Shown here one piece after another: positions 7,492 to 16,699 of a stretch of 64,000 bases of DNA. The notes under the pieces were generated by a model. The model worked only from the letters and a program-made list of their open reading frames with translations. It ran no database searches and was not told the DNA's origin. Both the position numbers and the translations under genes were made by a program. Numbering within the stretch: position 1 is the stretch's first letter; every line of letters starts with the position of its first letter. The stretch comes from Acerihabitans sp035013185 (GTDB lineage: Bacteria; Pseudomonadota; Gammaproteobacteria; Enterobacterales; Enterobacteriaceae), in assembly GCF_035013185.1 (NCBI RefSeq), contig NZ_JAYGJO010000012.1, positions 86,854 through 150,853 of the forward strand. The letters are read 5' to 3'.

Positions 7492-8760
7492 ATGCAACGA
7501 CGTAAAATAGTAAAGGCGTTCGCTCTCTCCGCCACCGTTATCGCTATGGGTATTAGTTGGGGAGCACTGGCTGCTGACACCATTAAAGTCGGCATCATGC
7601 ATTCATTATCCGGCACGATGGCAATCTCGGAAACACCGCTTAAAGAGGTGGCATTGATGACCATCGATGAAATTAATGCCAAGGGGGGTGTTTTAGGTAA
7701 GAAACTCGAACCGGTGGTGGTCGATCCCGCCTCGAACTGGCCGTTGTTCGCGGAAAAAGCGCGCCAACTTCTGACCCAGGACAAAGTGGCGGTGGTGTTT
7801 GGCTGTTGGACCTCGGTATCACGCAAATCCGTGTTGCCGGTCTTCGAAGAGCTCAACGGTTTACTGTTTTATCCAGTGCAGTATGAAGGGGAGGAAATGT
7901 CACCTAACGTATTTTATACCGGCGCTGCACCGAACCAACAGGCCATCCCGGCGGTGGAATATCTGATGAGCGAAGACGGCGGCGGCGCCAAACGCTTCTT
8001 CCTGCTCGGCACCGACTATGTTTATCCACGGACCACCAATAAGATACTGCGTGCTTTCTTGCATTCCAAAGGCGTAGCCGATAAGGATATTGAAGAGGTC
8101 TATACGCCATTCGGTTATAGCGACTACCAAACTATCGTCGCCAATATTAAAAAGTTCTCCGCCGGCGGTAAAACAGCGGTCATTTCCACCATCAACGGTG
8201 ATTCCAACGTACCCTTCTATAAAGAACTGGCCAACCAGGGCATCAAAGCGACGGATGTGCCGGTGATTGCCTTCTCGGTAGGCGAGGAAGAGCTGCGCGG
8301 CATCGATACCAAACCTCTGGTAGGCAATCTGGCGGCCTGGAACTATTTCCAATCGGTGGACAACCCCACCAATGAAAAGTTTGTCGCTCAATGGAAAGCC
8401 TACGCAAAATCCCATAACTTGCCCAACGCGGCAACCGTTGTGACCAACGACCCAATGGAAGCGACCTATGTTGGCATTCATATGTGGGCACAGGCGGTTG
8501 AAAAGGCCAAATCCACCGACGTTGATAAAGTGCGTGCCGCCATGGCGGGTCAAACCTTTGCTGCGCCGTCCGGTTTTACCCTGACGATGGATAAAACCAA
8601 CCATCACCTGCACAAACCAGTGATGATCGGCGAAATCGAGTCTAACGGTCAATTTAATGTGGTGTGGCAAACCGACAAGCCGGTACGGGCTCAGCCGTGG
8701 AGCCCCTACATTGCCGGGAATGATAAAAAACCTGATTATCCGGTTAAAAGTACCCTATAA
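7492..8760 (+). CDS. urtA: Urea ABC transporter, substrate-binding protein
   Basis: Periplasmic binding protein of the high-affinity urea importer. The start at 7492 is placed by GGAG eight bases upstream; a GTG nine bases earlier is less likely. Residues 1-27 form a signal peptide ending SWGALAAD. The mature part begins IKVGIMHSLSGTMAISETPL, as in UrtA/AmiC-type proteins. Family features follow: VVFGCWTSVSRKSVLPVFEE, YPVQYEGEEMSPN and FFLLGTDYVYPRT. The length of 422 aa is normal. It is first in a five-gene operon under a sigma-54 promoter, so it is expected to be induced in nitrogen limitation through NtrC. Confidence 0.95.
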   Translation: MQRRKIVKAFALSATVIAMGISWGALAADTIKVGIMHSLSGTMAISETPLKEVALMTIDEINAKGGVLGKKLEPVVVDPASNWPLFAEKARQLLTQDKVAVVFGCWTSVSRKSVLPVFEELNGLLFYPVQYEGEEMSPNVFYTGAAPNQQAIPAVEYLMSEDGGGAKRFFLLGTDYVYPRTTNKILRAFLHSKGVADKDIEEVYTPFGYSDYQTIVANIKKFSAGGKTAVISTINGDSNVPFYKELANQGIKATDVPVIAFSVGEEELRGIDTKPLVGNLAAWNYFQSVDNPTNEKFVAQWKAYAKSHNLPNAATVVTNDPMEATYVGIHMWAQAVEKAKSTDVDKVRAAMAGQTFAAPSGFTLTMDKTNHHLHKPVMIGEIESNGQFNVVWQTDKPVRAQPWSPYIAGNDKKPDYPVKSTL

Positions 8761-8772
8761 CCCAGGATGTAT

Positions 8773-8797
8773 CGACGCCGGAAAAATTCCGGCGTCG
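8773..8797 (+). other. Intercistronic hairpin between urtA and urtB
   Basis: A perfect 11-bp stem (CGACGCCGGAA with TTCCGGCGTCG) closes an AAA loop, with no U-run. Hairpins placed after the binding-protein gene of ABC operons often protect the upstream message, so that the binding protein is made in excess; that is the likely role here. Confidence 0.6.
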
Positions 8798-8827
8798 CGG
8801 TACTGCACGTGCTAACGGGTGAAAAAT

Positions 8828-10408
8828 ATGCGTCAATCTCTTTATCTATGCTGGCGGTTCAGCTTGAGTCTCTTGCTGTTATGGCCATTGTTTTCCTACT
8901 CTGGCCCCGCAGGGGACTTTGCTGCCGCCAGTCGTGGCGATCAGGCAAAATGGCTCCAGAGTTGGTCAAGTGCCCCGGATGCCGCCCGGTTACCGCTACT
9001 GCAGGCGCTACATCAGGAAAAGATGGTCGTTGATGAAGCCGGTAGGCCATTTATCCAGCAAGCGGGTGTTCTCACGCCGATGGAGGGTACAGGTGTCCCT
9101 AAAGGCGAGGTTAAAAAGATCTGGTTGAACAATCGCCTGCGTATTCTGATCGCCAACGCATTATCTGCCCAACAGTTAGTCAGTAACGACGCGCAAGTGC
9201 GTCTGCACGCCGCCATGGCACTCCAGCGTGAGGCCAAGGCCGATCAACTGCCGTTACTCACCGCCCGATTGCCAGTGGAAAAAGACCCGGCGGTACGCAC
9301 CGCACTGCTTGGCGCCATCGCCACCTTGCAGTTGAGTGATCCCAACCCCGAGATTCGCCTGCAGGCGGTGACACTATTGGGCGAATCAGCAGACCCGGAC
9401 ACCCAATTAGGCTTACAGCGACTCGCTACGGTGAAAAACGAACCTGACCCCCGGGTACGCGCCGCTGCTCAACAGAGTTTAAAGCAGGTACAGCACCGGC
9501 TGCTGATTGGCGATCTGCTTGGGCAAGCCTTTACCGGGCTCTCCCTTGGCTCCATTCTCTTGCTGGCCGCTCTGGGCCTGGCTATCACTTATGGGTTGCT
9601 GGGCGTGATTAATATGGCGCACGGCGAGATGCTGATGCTCGGCGCCTATGCAACCTATATGGTTCAGCAACTGCTCGCGCAATATTCCCCGGCATTGCTG
9701 ACATTTTACCCTCTGGTGGCGCTGCCGGCGGCCTTTGCCGTCACTGCGGTGGTCGGCATGTTGCTTGAGCGGACCATCATCCGGCATTTGTATGGCCGAC
9801 CATTGGAAACCTTGCTGGCCACCTGGGGCATCAGTCTGGTGCTAATTCAGGGAGTGCGCATGCTGTTCGGGGCACAAAACGTAGAAGTGGCCAATCCGAG
9901 CTGGCTTTCCGGCGGCGTTCAGCTATTGCCAAATCTGGTGCTGCCCTATAACCGTATCGCGGTCATTTTGTTTGTGCTGGGGGTATTGGTCCTGTGCTGG
10001 TTGTTGCTCAACAAAACCCGCTTGGGTATGAATATTCGCGCGGTCACCCAAAATCGGGCCATGGCCGCCTGCTGCGGTGTCCCTACCGGCCGGGTGGATA
10101 TGCTGGCGTTTGGTCTGGGTTCGGGCATTGCCGGTCTGGGGGGCGTGGCGCTCTCGCAGCTTGGCAATGTGGGACCCGAACTGGGGCAAGGTTATATTAT
10201 CGACTCCTTCCTGGTGGTGGTGCTCGGTGGTGTTGGCCAACTGGCCGGTACCGTGGCAGCGGCCTTCGGACTTGGCATTGTCAATAAAATTCTCGAACCG
10301 GAGATGGGCGCAGTGTTAGGCAAGATCCTCATATTAGTGCTAATTATTTTGTTTATCCAAAAACGCCCTCAGGGTCTGTTTGCGGTCAAAGGGCGGGTGA
10401 TTGACTGA
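8828..10408 (+). CDS. urtB: Urea ABC transporter, permease UrtB
   Basis: Inner-membrane permease of the LivH family. Residues 1-30 form a hydrophobic leader. Residues 30-225 are a periplasmic-type, helix-repeat region (DAQVRLHAAMALQREAK, DPNPEIRLQAVTLLGE, DPRVRAAAQQSL) typical of UrtB and absent from LivH. The membrane part starts near LLGQAFTGLSLGSILLLAAL and includes GLLGVINMAHGEMLMLGAYA and the coupling-loop region TQNRAMAACCGV. Either the ATG at 8828 or a GTG at 8819 could start it. Its stop overlaps the urtC start (TGATG), implying coupled translation. Confidence 0.93.
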   Translation: MRQSLYLCWRFSLSLLLLWPLFSYSGPAGDFAAASRGDQAKWLQSWSSAPDAARLPLLQALHQEKMVVDEAGRPFIQQAGVLTPMEGTGVPKGEVKKIWLNNRLRILIANALSAQQLVSNDAQVRLHAAMALQREAKADQLPLLTARLPVEKDPAVRTALLGAIATLQLSDPNPEIRLQAVTLLGESADPDTQLGLQRLATVKNEPDPRVRAAAQQSLKQVQHRLLIGDLLGQAFTGLSLGSILLLAALGLAITYGLLGVINMAHGEMLMLGAYATYMVQQLLAQYSPALLTFYPLVALPAAFAVTAVVGMLLERTIIRHLYGRPLETLLATWGISLVLIQGVRMLFGAQNVEVANPSWLSGGVQLLPNLVLPYNRIAVILFVLGVLVLCWLLLNKTRLGMNIRAVTQNRAMAACCGVPTGRVDMLAFGLGSGIAGLGGVALSQLGNVGPELGQGYIIDSFLVVVLGGVGQLAGTVAAAFGLGIVNKILEPEMGAVLGKILILVLIILFIQKRPQGLFAVKGRVID

Positions 10409-11487
10409 TGAGCCAACAACAACCCTTGACCCTGACCGGGGTACAAAAAGCGCCCCGCACCGCCATTACGCTTGGCATACTGGCGTTCATTGCCCTGATC
10501 ATTTTGCCGCTACTGGCGTTGCTGCCCCCGGATCACCCGCTGGCGATTTCCACCTATACCCTGACGCTGGTGGGCAAGATCTTGTGCTACGCGGTGGTGG
10601 CCATCGCGCTGGATTTGGTGTGGGGCTATGCCGGACTGCTGTCGCTCGGGCATGGGCTGTTTTTTGCCTTGGGGGGTTACGCCATGGGCATGTATCTGAT
10701 GCGCCAGGCCGCCGGCGACGGTCTGCCCGCGTTTATGTCGTTTCTATCATGGAGCGAACTGCCCTGGTATTGGTCCGGAACCCAACATTTCGCCTGGGCG
10801 CTGTGTTTGATTATCTTGGCACCGGGTCTGCTGGCGCTGATCTTTGGCTACTTCTCGTTTCGATCCAAAATCAAGGGCGTGTATTTTTCCATCATGACCC
10901 AAGCATTGACCTACGCGGCGATGTTATTGTTTTTTCGCAACGAAACCGGCTTTGGCGGTAACAATGGCTTCACCGGTTTTACCACCATCCTGGTGGCGTC
11001 GGTCACCGACACCACGACCCGAGTGGGACTGTTCTTGGCCACAGTGGTACTGCTGGGCGTCAGTTTACTGTTGGGTTTTGCCTTGGCGCGCAGTAAATTC
11101 GGCCGGGTGCTGACTGCGGTGCGCGACGCAGAAAACCGGTTGATTTTCTGCGGTTATGATCCAAGAGGCTTTAAATTATTTGTCTGGACCCTGTCGGCGA
11201 TACTGTGTGGATTAGCGGGCGCGCTCTACGTGCCTCAGGTGGGTATTATTAATCCCAGCGAGATGTCGCCCACCAACTCGATTGAAGCGGCCATTTGGGT
11301 CGCGCTGGGCGGGCGCGGTACGCTGATCGGCCCGCTGTTGGGCGCCGGCATTGTTAACGGAGCCAAAAGCTGGTTTACCGTGGCCATGCCGGAATATTGG
11401 CAATTATTTCTGGGACTGATGTTTATCGTGGTAACCCTGTTGCTGCCCCAAGGGGTGATTGGACTGCTGCACAAAAGGAGAGGTTGA
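10408..11487 (+). CDS. urtC: Urea ABC transporter, permease UrtC
   Basis: Second membrane permease of the urea importer, LivM family, 359 aa with about nine hydrophobic segments. Characteristic stretches include DLVWGYAGLLSLGHGLFFAL near residue 70, FFRNETGFGGNNGFTGF near 180 and the coupling loop AVRDAENRLIFCGYDP near 235. It starts within the urtB stop codon and its own stop overlaps the urtD start, so urtB-C-D are tightly coupled. Confidence 0.93.
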   Translation: MSQQQPLTLTGVQKAPRTAITLGILAFIALIILPLLALLPPDHPLAISTYTLTLVGKILCYAVVAIALDLVWGYAGLLSLGHGLFFALGGYAMGMYLMRQAAGDGLPAFMSFLSWSELPWYWSGTQHFAWALCLIILAPGLLALIFGYFSFRSKIKGVYFSIMTQALTYAAMLLFFRNETGFGGNNGFTGFTTILVASVTDTTTRVGLFLATVVLLGVSLLLGFALARSKFGRVLTAVRDAENRLIFCGYDPRGFKLFVWTLSAILCGLAGALYVPQVGIINPSEMSPTNSIEAAIWVALGGRGTLIGPLLGAGIVNGAKSWFTVAMPEYWQLFLGLMFIVVTLLLPQGVIGLLHKRRG

Positions 11488-12287
11488 TGACGTCCTCCAC
11501 CCATGACATGTTGATACAACGCTATTCGGCAGATTCTCATCGCCAACAACGGGATCCGGTGCTGGCGTTGGAAAACATTAACGTCAGTTTTGATGGTTTC
11601 CGTGCCTTGACCGACCTGTCGCTAACGATTGGCGTTGGGGAATTGCGCTGCGTTATCGGCCCCAACGGCGCCGGCAAAACCACGCTGATGGATGTGATCA
11701 CCGGCAAAACCCGCCCGCAAAGCGGCCGGGCCATTTACGATCAGCGGACCGATTTAACCCGGCTGTCGTCGGTGGAAATTGCACAGGCCGGTATTGGCCG
11801 CAAATTTCAAAAACCGACGGTGTTCGAGGCCTTAACGGTGTTTGAAAACCTGGAGCTGGCGTTGAAAACCGACAAATCCGTGTGGGCCTGTCTGCGCGGC
11901 AAACTCAGCATGGAACAGCGCGATCGGATCGACGCCATGCTGGTGACATTACGGCTCGACACGCTGCGTCAACGTCCTGCAGGATTATTGTCCCATGGGC
12001 AAAAGCAGTTTTTGGAAATCGGCATGCTATTGGTGCAAGAACCGCATTTGCTGTTGCTTGATGAGCCCGCCGCCGGTATGACGGATGCGGAGACCGCCTA
12101 TACGGCCGAACTGTTCCGTTCCCTGGCAGGTAAGCATTCACTTATGGTGGTAGAACACGATATGGGTTTTGTTGAAACCATTGCCGATCACGTCACCGTG
12201 CTGCATCAAGGTCAGGTATTAGCCGAAGGTTCCTTAAAGGAAGTCCAGGCTAATGAACAGGTGATAGACGTGTATTTAGGACGTTAA
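11487..12287 (+). CDS. urtD: Urea ABC transporter, ATP-binding protein UrtD
   Basis: Cytoplasmic ATPase of the LivG type, 266 aa from the ATG at 11487, which is preceded by AAAGGAGAGG. Walker A is GPNGAGKTTLMD. The Q-loop region is FQKPTVFEALTV. The signature motif is the UrtD/LivG variant LSHGQKQFLEIG, followed by Walker B LLLLDEPAAGMT and the switch His in VVEHDMGFV. It pairs with UrtE to drive urea uptake. Confidence 0.93.
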   Translation: MTSSTHDMLIQRYSADSHRQQRDPVLALENINVSFDGFRALTDLSLTIGVGELRCVIGPNGAGKTTLMDVITGKTRPQSGRAIYDQRTDLTRLSSVEIAQAGIGRKFQKPTVFEALTVFENLELALKTDKSVWACLRGKLSMEQRDRIDAMLVTLRLDTLRQRPAGLLSHGQKQFLEIGMLLVQEPHLLLLDEPAAGMTDAETAYTAELFRSLAGKHSLMVVEHDMGFVETIADHVTVLHQGQVLAEGSLKEVQANEQVIDVYLGR

Positions 12288-12305
12288 GCCGCTGAGGGTA
12301 AAAAC

Positions 12306-13004
12306 ATGCTTCACGTTGAGGACTTACATCAGTTTTACGGCGGCAGTCATATATTGCGCGGTCTGTCGTTCGACGCGCCCATTGGTGAAATCACCTGCCT
12401 GCTAGGGCGAAACGGCGTGGGAAAAACCACCTTATTAAAATGCTTAATGGGGCTGCTGCCGGCCAAAACCGGCCGCATCCGCTGGCAGGGTGAATTGATG
12501 AATCAGCGCAAGCCGCACCAACGTGTGCAGGCGGGTATCGCTTACGTTCCGCAGGGGCGGGAGATTTTTGCGCGCATGACGGTGGAGGAAAATATCCTAC
12601 TGGGTCTGGCTCGATTTTCGGGCGCACGGGCGCGGCAAGTCCCCGTGGAAATTTATCAATTATTCCCCGTGCTGGCACAAATGCGGCAACGGCGCGGTGG
12701 CGATCTCTCCGGTGGCCAGCAGCAACAGTTGGCTATTGCCCGCGCCCTGGCTTGCCAGCCACAACTGCTGATATTGGATGAACCCACAGAAGGCATTCAG
12801 CCGTCGGTAATCAAAGAGATCGGCGTGGTGATAAAGACCCTGGCGGCACGCGGCGATATGGCGATCCTCTTGGTGGAGCAATTTTATGATTTCGCCGCCG
12901 AGCTGGCGGATAATTATCTGGTGATGTCTCGTGGGCAAATCATCCAGCACGGTCGCGGAACGGATATGGTCGCTGATGGGGTACGGGAATTGGTGACCAT
13001 CTAA
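12306..13004 (+). CDS. urtE: Urea ABC transporter, ATP-binding protein UrtE
   Basis: Second ATPase, LivF type, 232 aa. Walker A is GRNGVGKTTLLKCL, with AYVPQGREIFARMTVEENIL after it. The signature is LSGGQQQQLAIARAL and Walker B LLILDEPTEGIQPSV. Its stop codon abuts an intergenic repeat element rather than a urease gene; urea transporter operons are often next to ureABCEFGD, which is not in this window. Confidence 0.93.
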   Translation: MLHVEDLHQFYGGSHILRGLSFDAPIGEITCLLGRNGVGKTTLLKCLMGLLPAKTGRIRWQGELMNQRKPHQRVQAGIAYVPQGREIFARMTVEENILLGLARFSGARARQVPVEIYQLFPVLAQMRQRRGGDLSGGQQQQLAIARALACQPQLLILDEPTEGIQPSVIKEIGVVIKTLAARGDMAILLVEQFYDFAAELADNYLVMSRGQIIQHGRGTDMVADGVRELVTI

Positions 13005-13130
13005 TACCCGTCATTCCTCACATGCCGGCGCGGTGACTGCGGCCACGCAACCCCGTCACCGCGTTATCGATGTTGCCGACGACCGGTGGACCTGCTGCCT
13101 TCCTGCAACTCGAATTATTTAGGCTATAGG
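13003..13130. repeat. Intergenic repeat element, copy 2
   Basis: Runs from AATACCCGTCATTCC to TGCAACTCGAATTATTTAGG and matches both ends of the copy at 4583. It begins on the last base pairs of urtE and fills the urtE-nikR spacer; the interior is GC-rich with the potential to fold. Confidence 0.6.
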
Positions 13131-13183
13131 TTTTGCCGGCAAAATGTTCCACACTAGGGTTTTATTCGTTCTTGGAATTGTCT

Positions 13184-13666
13184 ATGCAGCGATTAACCAT
13201 TTCACTCGACGATCGCCTGGCCGTCGAACTTGACCAACTGATGCGGCTGAAGGGATATTCAAGCCGCTCGGAGGCCTTTCGCGATATGTTGCGCCGCGAG
13301 TTGGGCCAGCAAGCGGCCAGCGCCGATCCCCAGGCGCCATTTATTGCCATCCTGAGTTATGTTTACGATCACCATGAACGACAATTGGCTACCCGGCTGA
13401 CCGAACTGCAACATGATCATCATGATTTGACCATTTCCACTATGCACGCCCATCTCAGCCAGGAGGAGTGTGTGGAAACCGCGATTTTGCGCGGGCCGCT
13501 GCGCGCCTTAACGGAATTTGCCCAGTCGGTGATTGCCCAGACCGGCGTGCGTCACGGCAGTATCAATCTGATTCCCCTGGAGAACCTCGCCGAGCAGATC
13601 CACCCTGATCGCCATGACGATAGCGCCGGCAAATCAGTCCACCACCATGACCACCCTCATCCATAG
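13184..13666 (+). CDS. nikR: Nickel-responsive regulator NikR with His-rich C-terminal tail
   Basis: Ribbon-helix-helix repressor of nickel uptake genes. The N-terminal DNA-binding strand and helices (MQRLTISLDDRLAVELDQLM, YSSRSEAFRDMLRR) occupy residues 1-45. The ACT-like metal domain holds the expected nickel ligands in LQHDHHDLTIST, MHAHLS and EECVE (three His and one Cys). At 160 aa it exceeds E. coli NikR (133 aa) because of a tail ending HHHDHPHP, which could bind extra nickel. The start is chosen by homology; upstream in-frame codons belong to the repeat element. It directly precedes the nickel transporter genes. Confidence 0.92.
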   Translation: MQRLTISLDDRLAVELDQLMRLKGYSSRSEAFRDMLRRELGQQAASADPQAPFIAILSYVYDHHERQLATRLTELQHDHHDLTISTMHAHLSQEECVETAILRGPLRALTEFAQSVIAQTGVRHGSINLIPLENLAEQIHPDRHDDSAGKSVHHHDHPHP

Positions 13667-13759
13667 TCCTGCGCCAAGAACGCTGGCAGCCTGAGAGTAG
13701 GTACCGGAGGCCGCCGGAAAAGCCCCCCTGGCGTTTCGTTGAGCCTGATCAATAATGTA

Positions 13760-13800
13760 GTATGATTTTTTATAGAAAAGTATGATTCGTCCGTGCATAC
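13760..13800. promoter_or_regulatory. Candidate NikR-binding region before nikM
   Basis: GTATGAT occurs twice exactly 20 bp apart (13760 and 13780), and GCATAC lies at 13795, giving an inverted GTATG/CATAC pair with an 11-bp gap. The half-sites match those of E. coli NikR (GTATGA, TCATAC) but the spacing is not the canonical 16 bp. Confidence 0.35.
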
Positions 13801-13888
13801 TGCTAAACATTGTTCATTGCATTACCGTCGGTGGCCTTTAACATGACCCCCGGGCGGCAATGGCTGGTCATGTCAAAAGGTTCACTCA

Positions 13889-14977
13889 ATGCATATCCCG
13901 GACGGTTATCTCAGCCCCTCCACCTGCGCGGTCGCTTTTTTGATCGCTATGCCATTTTGGTGGGTGGCGCAACGGCGCGTGCACCATATGCTACATACGC
14001 GATTGGTACCGCTGCTGGCGGTAGTGTCGGCATTTTCATTTGTGATTATGATGTTTAACCTGCCCTTGCCTGGCGGAACCACCGGCCATGCGGTGGGTAT
14101 GGCGGTCGCAGCCATTGTGCTGGGCCCCTGGGCGGCGATTCTAGCGATTTCGGTGGCGTTGTTTATCCAGGCGGTGTTTTTTGGCGACGGCGGTATCACC
14201 GCCATCGGCGCCAACTGCGTGAATATGGCCATCGTTGGCCCCCTGGTCGCCTATGGACTCTACCGCCTGATTGCCGCCGGATCGCAGATTACGGCCAAAC
14301 GCCGGGTCGTGGCGGCGGCTATTGCCGGCTACGTCGCCATTAATATTTCCGCGTTACTGGCGGCGGTAGAATTTGGTATCCAGCCCCTGTTGTTTACCGA
14401 TCCGGTGGGCACTCCGTTATATGCGCCCTATACCTTATCGGTGGCCGTTCCCGCCATGCTGCTCGGCCATCTGACCTTTGCCGGAATAGCGGAGGCCGTG
14501 ATTTCCGGCGGTATCGTCGCCTATTTGCAAAAGGCCAATCCCGATCTGTTGCGCTTTACCGCCCCACCCAGCGCGGCCCTGCCGTCGCCAGCAATGCAAG
14601 GCGGCTGGCGGCCGGTGCGCGCGCTGTGGCTAGGTATGACCCTCATCATGTTACTAAGTCCCCTGGGCCTGCTGGCCGTCGGCACTGCCTGGGGTGAATG
14701 GGGGGCGGGAGATTTTCAGGATGCCGCCGCCCGGGCCGAGATCACCCGCGCTTCCGGCGATGTCGCTCCGCCGGCTGGAATACCTTCCGGTATGCAGCGC
14801 CTGGAAGCACTATGGACGGCACCGGTGCCGGATTACGCCCCGTCGTTCATGCAAAATGCCAGTGTCGGTTATATCCTGTCGGCAGTTATGGGTAGCGGTC
14901 TGATCTTGCTGATGTTTTACCTGTTGACCCGGCTGTTTTCTCCACTAGGTTATCGACGTTTTACCGGGCGGCACTAA
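13889..14977 (+). CDS. ECF nickel transporter, fused NikM-NikN (CbiM family)
   Basis: Substrate-specific membrane component of an energy-coupling-factor nickel/cobalt importer. The start MHIPDGYLSP carries the near-invariant N-terminal Met-His that binds the metal. About seven membrane segments follow (residues 10-220), with the metal-selectivity region GDGGITAIGANCVNMA near 95. Residues 245-362 form the NikN-like part, with one helix near 250, an extracytoplasmic loop and a last helix near 335. A fused MN protein favours nickel over cobalt. It sits in an operon with the Q and O subunits, downstream of nikR. Confidence 0.88.
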   Translation: MHIPDGYLSPSTCAVAFLIAMPFWWVAQRRVHHMLHTRLVPLLAVVSAFSFVIMMFNLPLPGGTTGHAVGMAVAAIVLGPWAAILAISVALFIQAVFFGDGGITAIGANCVNMAIVGPLVAYGLYRLIAAGSQITAKRRVVAAAIAGYVAINISALLAAVEFGIQPLLFTDPVGTPLYAPYTLSVAVPAMLLGHLTFAGIAEAVISGGIVAYLQKANPDLLRFTAPPSAALPSPAMQGGWRPVRALWLGMTLIMLLSPLGLLAVGTAWGEWGAGDFQDAAARAEITRASGDVAPPAGIPSGMQRLEALWTAPVPDYAPSFMQNASVGYILSAVMGSGLILLMFYLLTRLFSPLGYRRFTGRH

Positions 14978-14980
14978 CCG

Positions 14981-15844
14981 GTGCGAGAACCGTCATTCAG
15001 GTCGCAGCACGGTCCGGGGCGGCAACATTTTATGACCCGGTTGCTGTCAGGACTGGAGGGTGTCTTGGCTCATGCCGATGACGCGCAGCAATTGGCCGAG
15101 CGGCGAGGCTTGTTGCAGTGGCTGGATCCACGCATCAAACTGGTGGGACTGGGTCTGCTGATCATCACCGGCGTGATGGTACATTCCCTGGTGGCGTTGG
15201 CTGGACTGCTGCTGACCGCCGTCGTGCTGGCCGGCCTGTCGAAGATTTCCGCCCGTCGCCTGCTCAATCAGGTATGGATTGGGGTATTGCTGTTTACCGG
15301 CCTGGTGGCGCTGCCCGCGCTGTTCTTGGTGCCCGGTATCCCCCTACTGCAATTACCCGGTTTGCCGCTGGTGATCACCTGGCAAGGGTTACGATCAGCG
15401 GCGTTTCTGATTGGCCGGGCGGAAAGCTCGGCAACCCTGTCGTTGCTGATGGTACTCACCACCCCTTGGCCCGATGTCTTAAAGGCGCTGCGTTACCTGC
15501 GAGTGCCCAAAATGGTGGTGATGATTCTCGGCATGACCCATCGTTATATCTTTGTTCTGCTCAACAGCGCTATTGCGCTGTTTGAGGCACGCAATAGCCG
15601 GATGATTGGCCCACTGCCGCCCCGCGAAAGGCGCCGCCTGGCGGTTAACGCCGCCGGGGCATTGCTGGAACGATCGTTATACCTGAGTCAGGAAGTTCAT
15701 CTGGCCATGCTGTCCCGTGGGTATCGCGGCGACATACACCTGATGCACGATCTGCGCTGTCGCACGCTCGACTGGCTGGCATTGGCCGGTTTTATCCTGC
15801 TGTCACTTGCCGCGTTTAGCTGCCAGTGGCTGCGGTTGGCCTGA
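14981..15844 (+). CDS. ECF nickel transporter, transmembrane component (CbiQ/NikQ)
   Basis: Integral membrane T component linking the substrate subunit to the ATPase. The GTG at 14981 lies three bases past the nikMN stop, consistent with coupled translation; an ATG at 15032 would give 270 aa. Hydrophobic segments run from near residue 50. Arg-rich coupling motifs of CbiQ proteins are seen at the C-terminal side (EARNSRMIGP and AMLSRGYRGD). Confidence 0.85.
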   Translation: MREPSFRSQHGPGRQHFMTRLLSGLEGVLAHADDAQQLAERRGLLQWLDPRIKLVGLGLLIITGVMVHSLVALAGLLLTAVVLAGLSKISARRLLNQVWIGVLLFTGLVALPALFLVPGIPLLQLPGLPLVITWQGLRSAAFLIGRAESSATLSLLMVLTTPWPDVLKALRYLRVPKMVVMILGMTHRYIFVLLNSAIALFEARNSRMIGPLPPRERRRLAVNAAGALLERSLYLSQEVHLAMLSRGYRGDIHLMHDLRCRTLDWLALAGFILLSLAAFSCQWLRLA

Positions 15845-15862
15845 AAGCATGGAGCAGAACAA

Positions 15863-16624
15863 ATGAAACAGGATTTACCCGCCGCAGAGCCTTTACCGGT
15901 CTACCAATTACACCAGGTGAGTTACGCTTATCAATCGGTTCCTGCGCTGCTGGATGTCAGCCTCAGCATCGCGGCTGGACAACGCATCGCATTATTAGGC
16001 GCCAATGGTTCCGGCAAGTCTACGCTGCTGCGCCTGTTGGACGGCCTGCTGTTTGCTGACACCGGCACGGTTTCCGCCTTCGGTCAGCCGCTTGATCAGG
16101 CCGCACTGCAGCACGATGAAGCGGCCTATGCGTTTCGCCGCCGCGTCGGGTTGGTGTTCCAGAATGCCGATGTGCAATTGTTTAATCCCACAGTCTTTGA
16201 TGAACTGGCCTTTGGACCGTTACAGCTTGGCTGGGACAAAACGCACGTCACCCTGGCCATCGAAACCCTGTTGGCACAATTTGGCATCGAGCACCTGCGC
16301 CACCGTTCCCCGCACCGCCTGTCCGGCGGGGAAAAAAAACGCGTTGCGCTTGCGTCGGTGCTCATTATCGATCCCGAGGTGCTCTTGCTGGATGAACCGT
16401 GCAGCGGTCTCGATCCCGCAAGCCAAGGAAACATGGTAGAATTTTTACGCTTAAGCCGTGGCCGCACGCTGATCACCGCGACCCATGATTTGGCCATCGT
16501 GCCCGAGATCGCCGATTACTGTCTGGTCATGCGACAGGGACGGCTGGTGGCGCAGGGAAGCTCGCAGGTGATTTTAGCCAACCAGGAACTGCTGCAGCAA
16601 TGCGATTTAACCTGGCTGCATTAG
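15863..16624 (+). CDS. ECF nickel transporter, ATP-binding subunit (CbiO/NikO)
   Basis: Cytoplasmic ATPase of the nickel importer, 253 aa. Walker A is GANGSGKSTLLRLLDGL, the Q-loop VFQNADVQLFNPTVFDEL is typical of ECF A-subunits, the signature is LSGGEKKRVALASV and Walker B is EVLLLDEPCSGLDP, with the switch His in TATHDLA. A single A subunit implies a homodimer. GGAGC precedes the ATG. Last gene of the nik operon. Confidence 0.9.
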   Translation: MKQDLPAAEPLPVYQLHQVSYAYQSVPALLDVSLSIAAGQRIALLGANGSGKSTLLRLLDGLLFADTGTVSAFGQPLDQAALQHDEAAYAFRRRVGLVFQNADVQLFNPTVFDELAFGPLQLGWDKTHVTLAIETLLAQFGIEHLRHRSPHRLSGGEKKRVALASVLIIDPEVLLLDEPCSGLDPASQGNMVEFLRLSRGRTLITATHDLAIVPEIADYCLVMRQGRLVAQGSSQVILANQELLQQCDLTWLH

Positions 16625-16699
16625 CACAGCAAGAATAATCGAGGTTTTGGTGCCGATAATTTACTATTGGCTCATCTAAAAGATCGTTAAGGTTGGGAA

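Noticed and set aside
7900..8670. A 256-codon open frame antisense to urtA
   Set aside because: It lies wholly inside a well-supported gene, has no ribosome binding site or family resemblance, and follows from the codon bias of urtA.
13760..13800. Canonical NikR operator
   Set aside because: Half-sites are present but not as GTATGA-N16-TCATAC, so it is listed only as a weak candidate.
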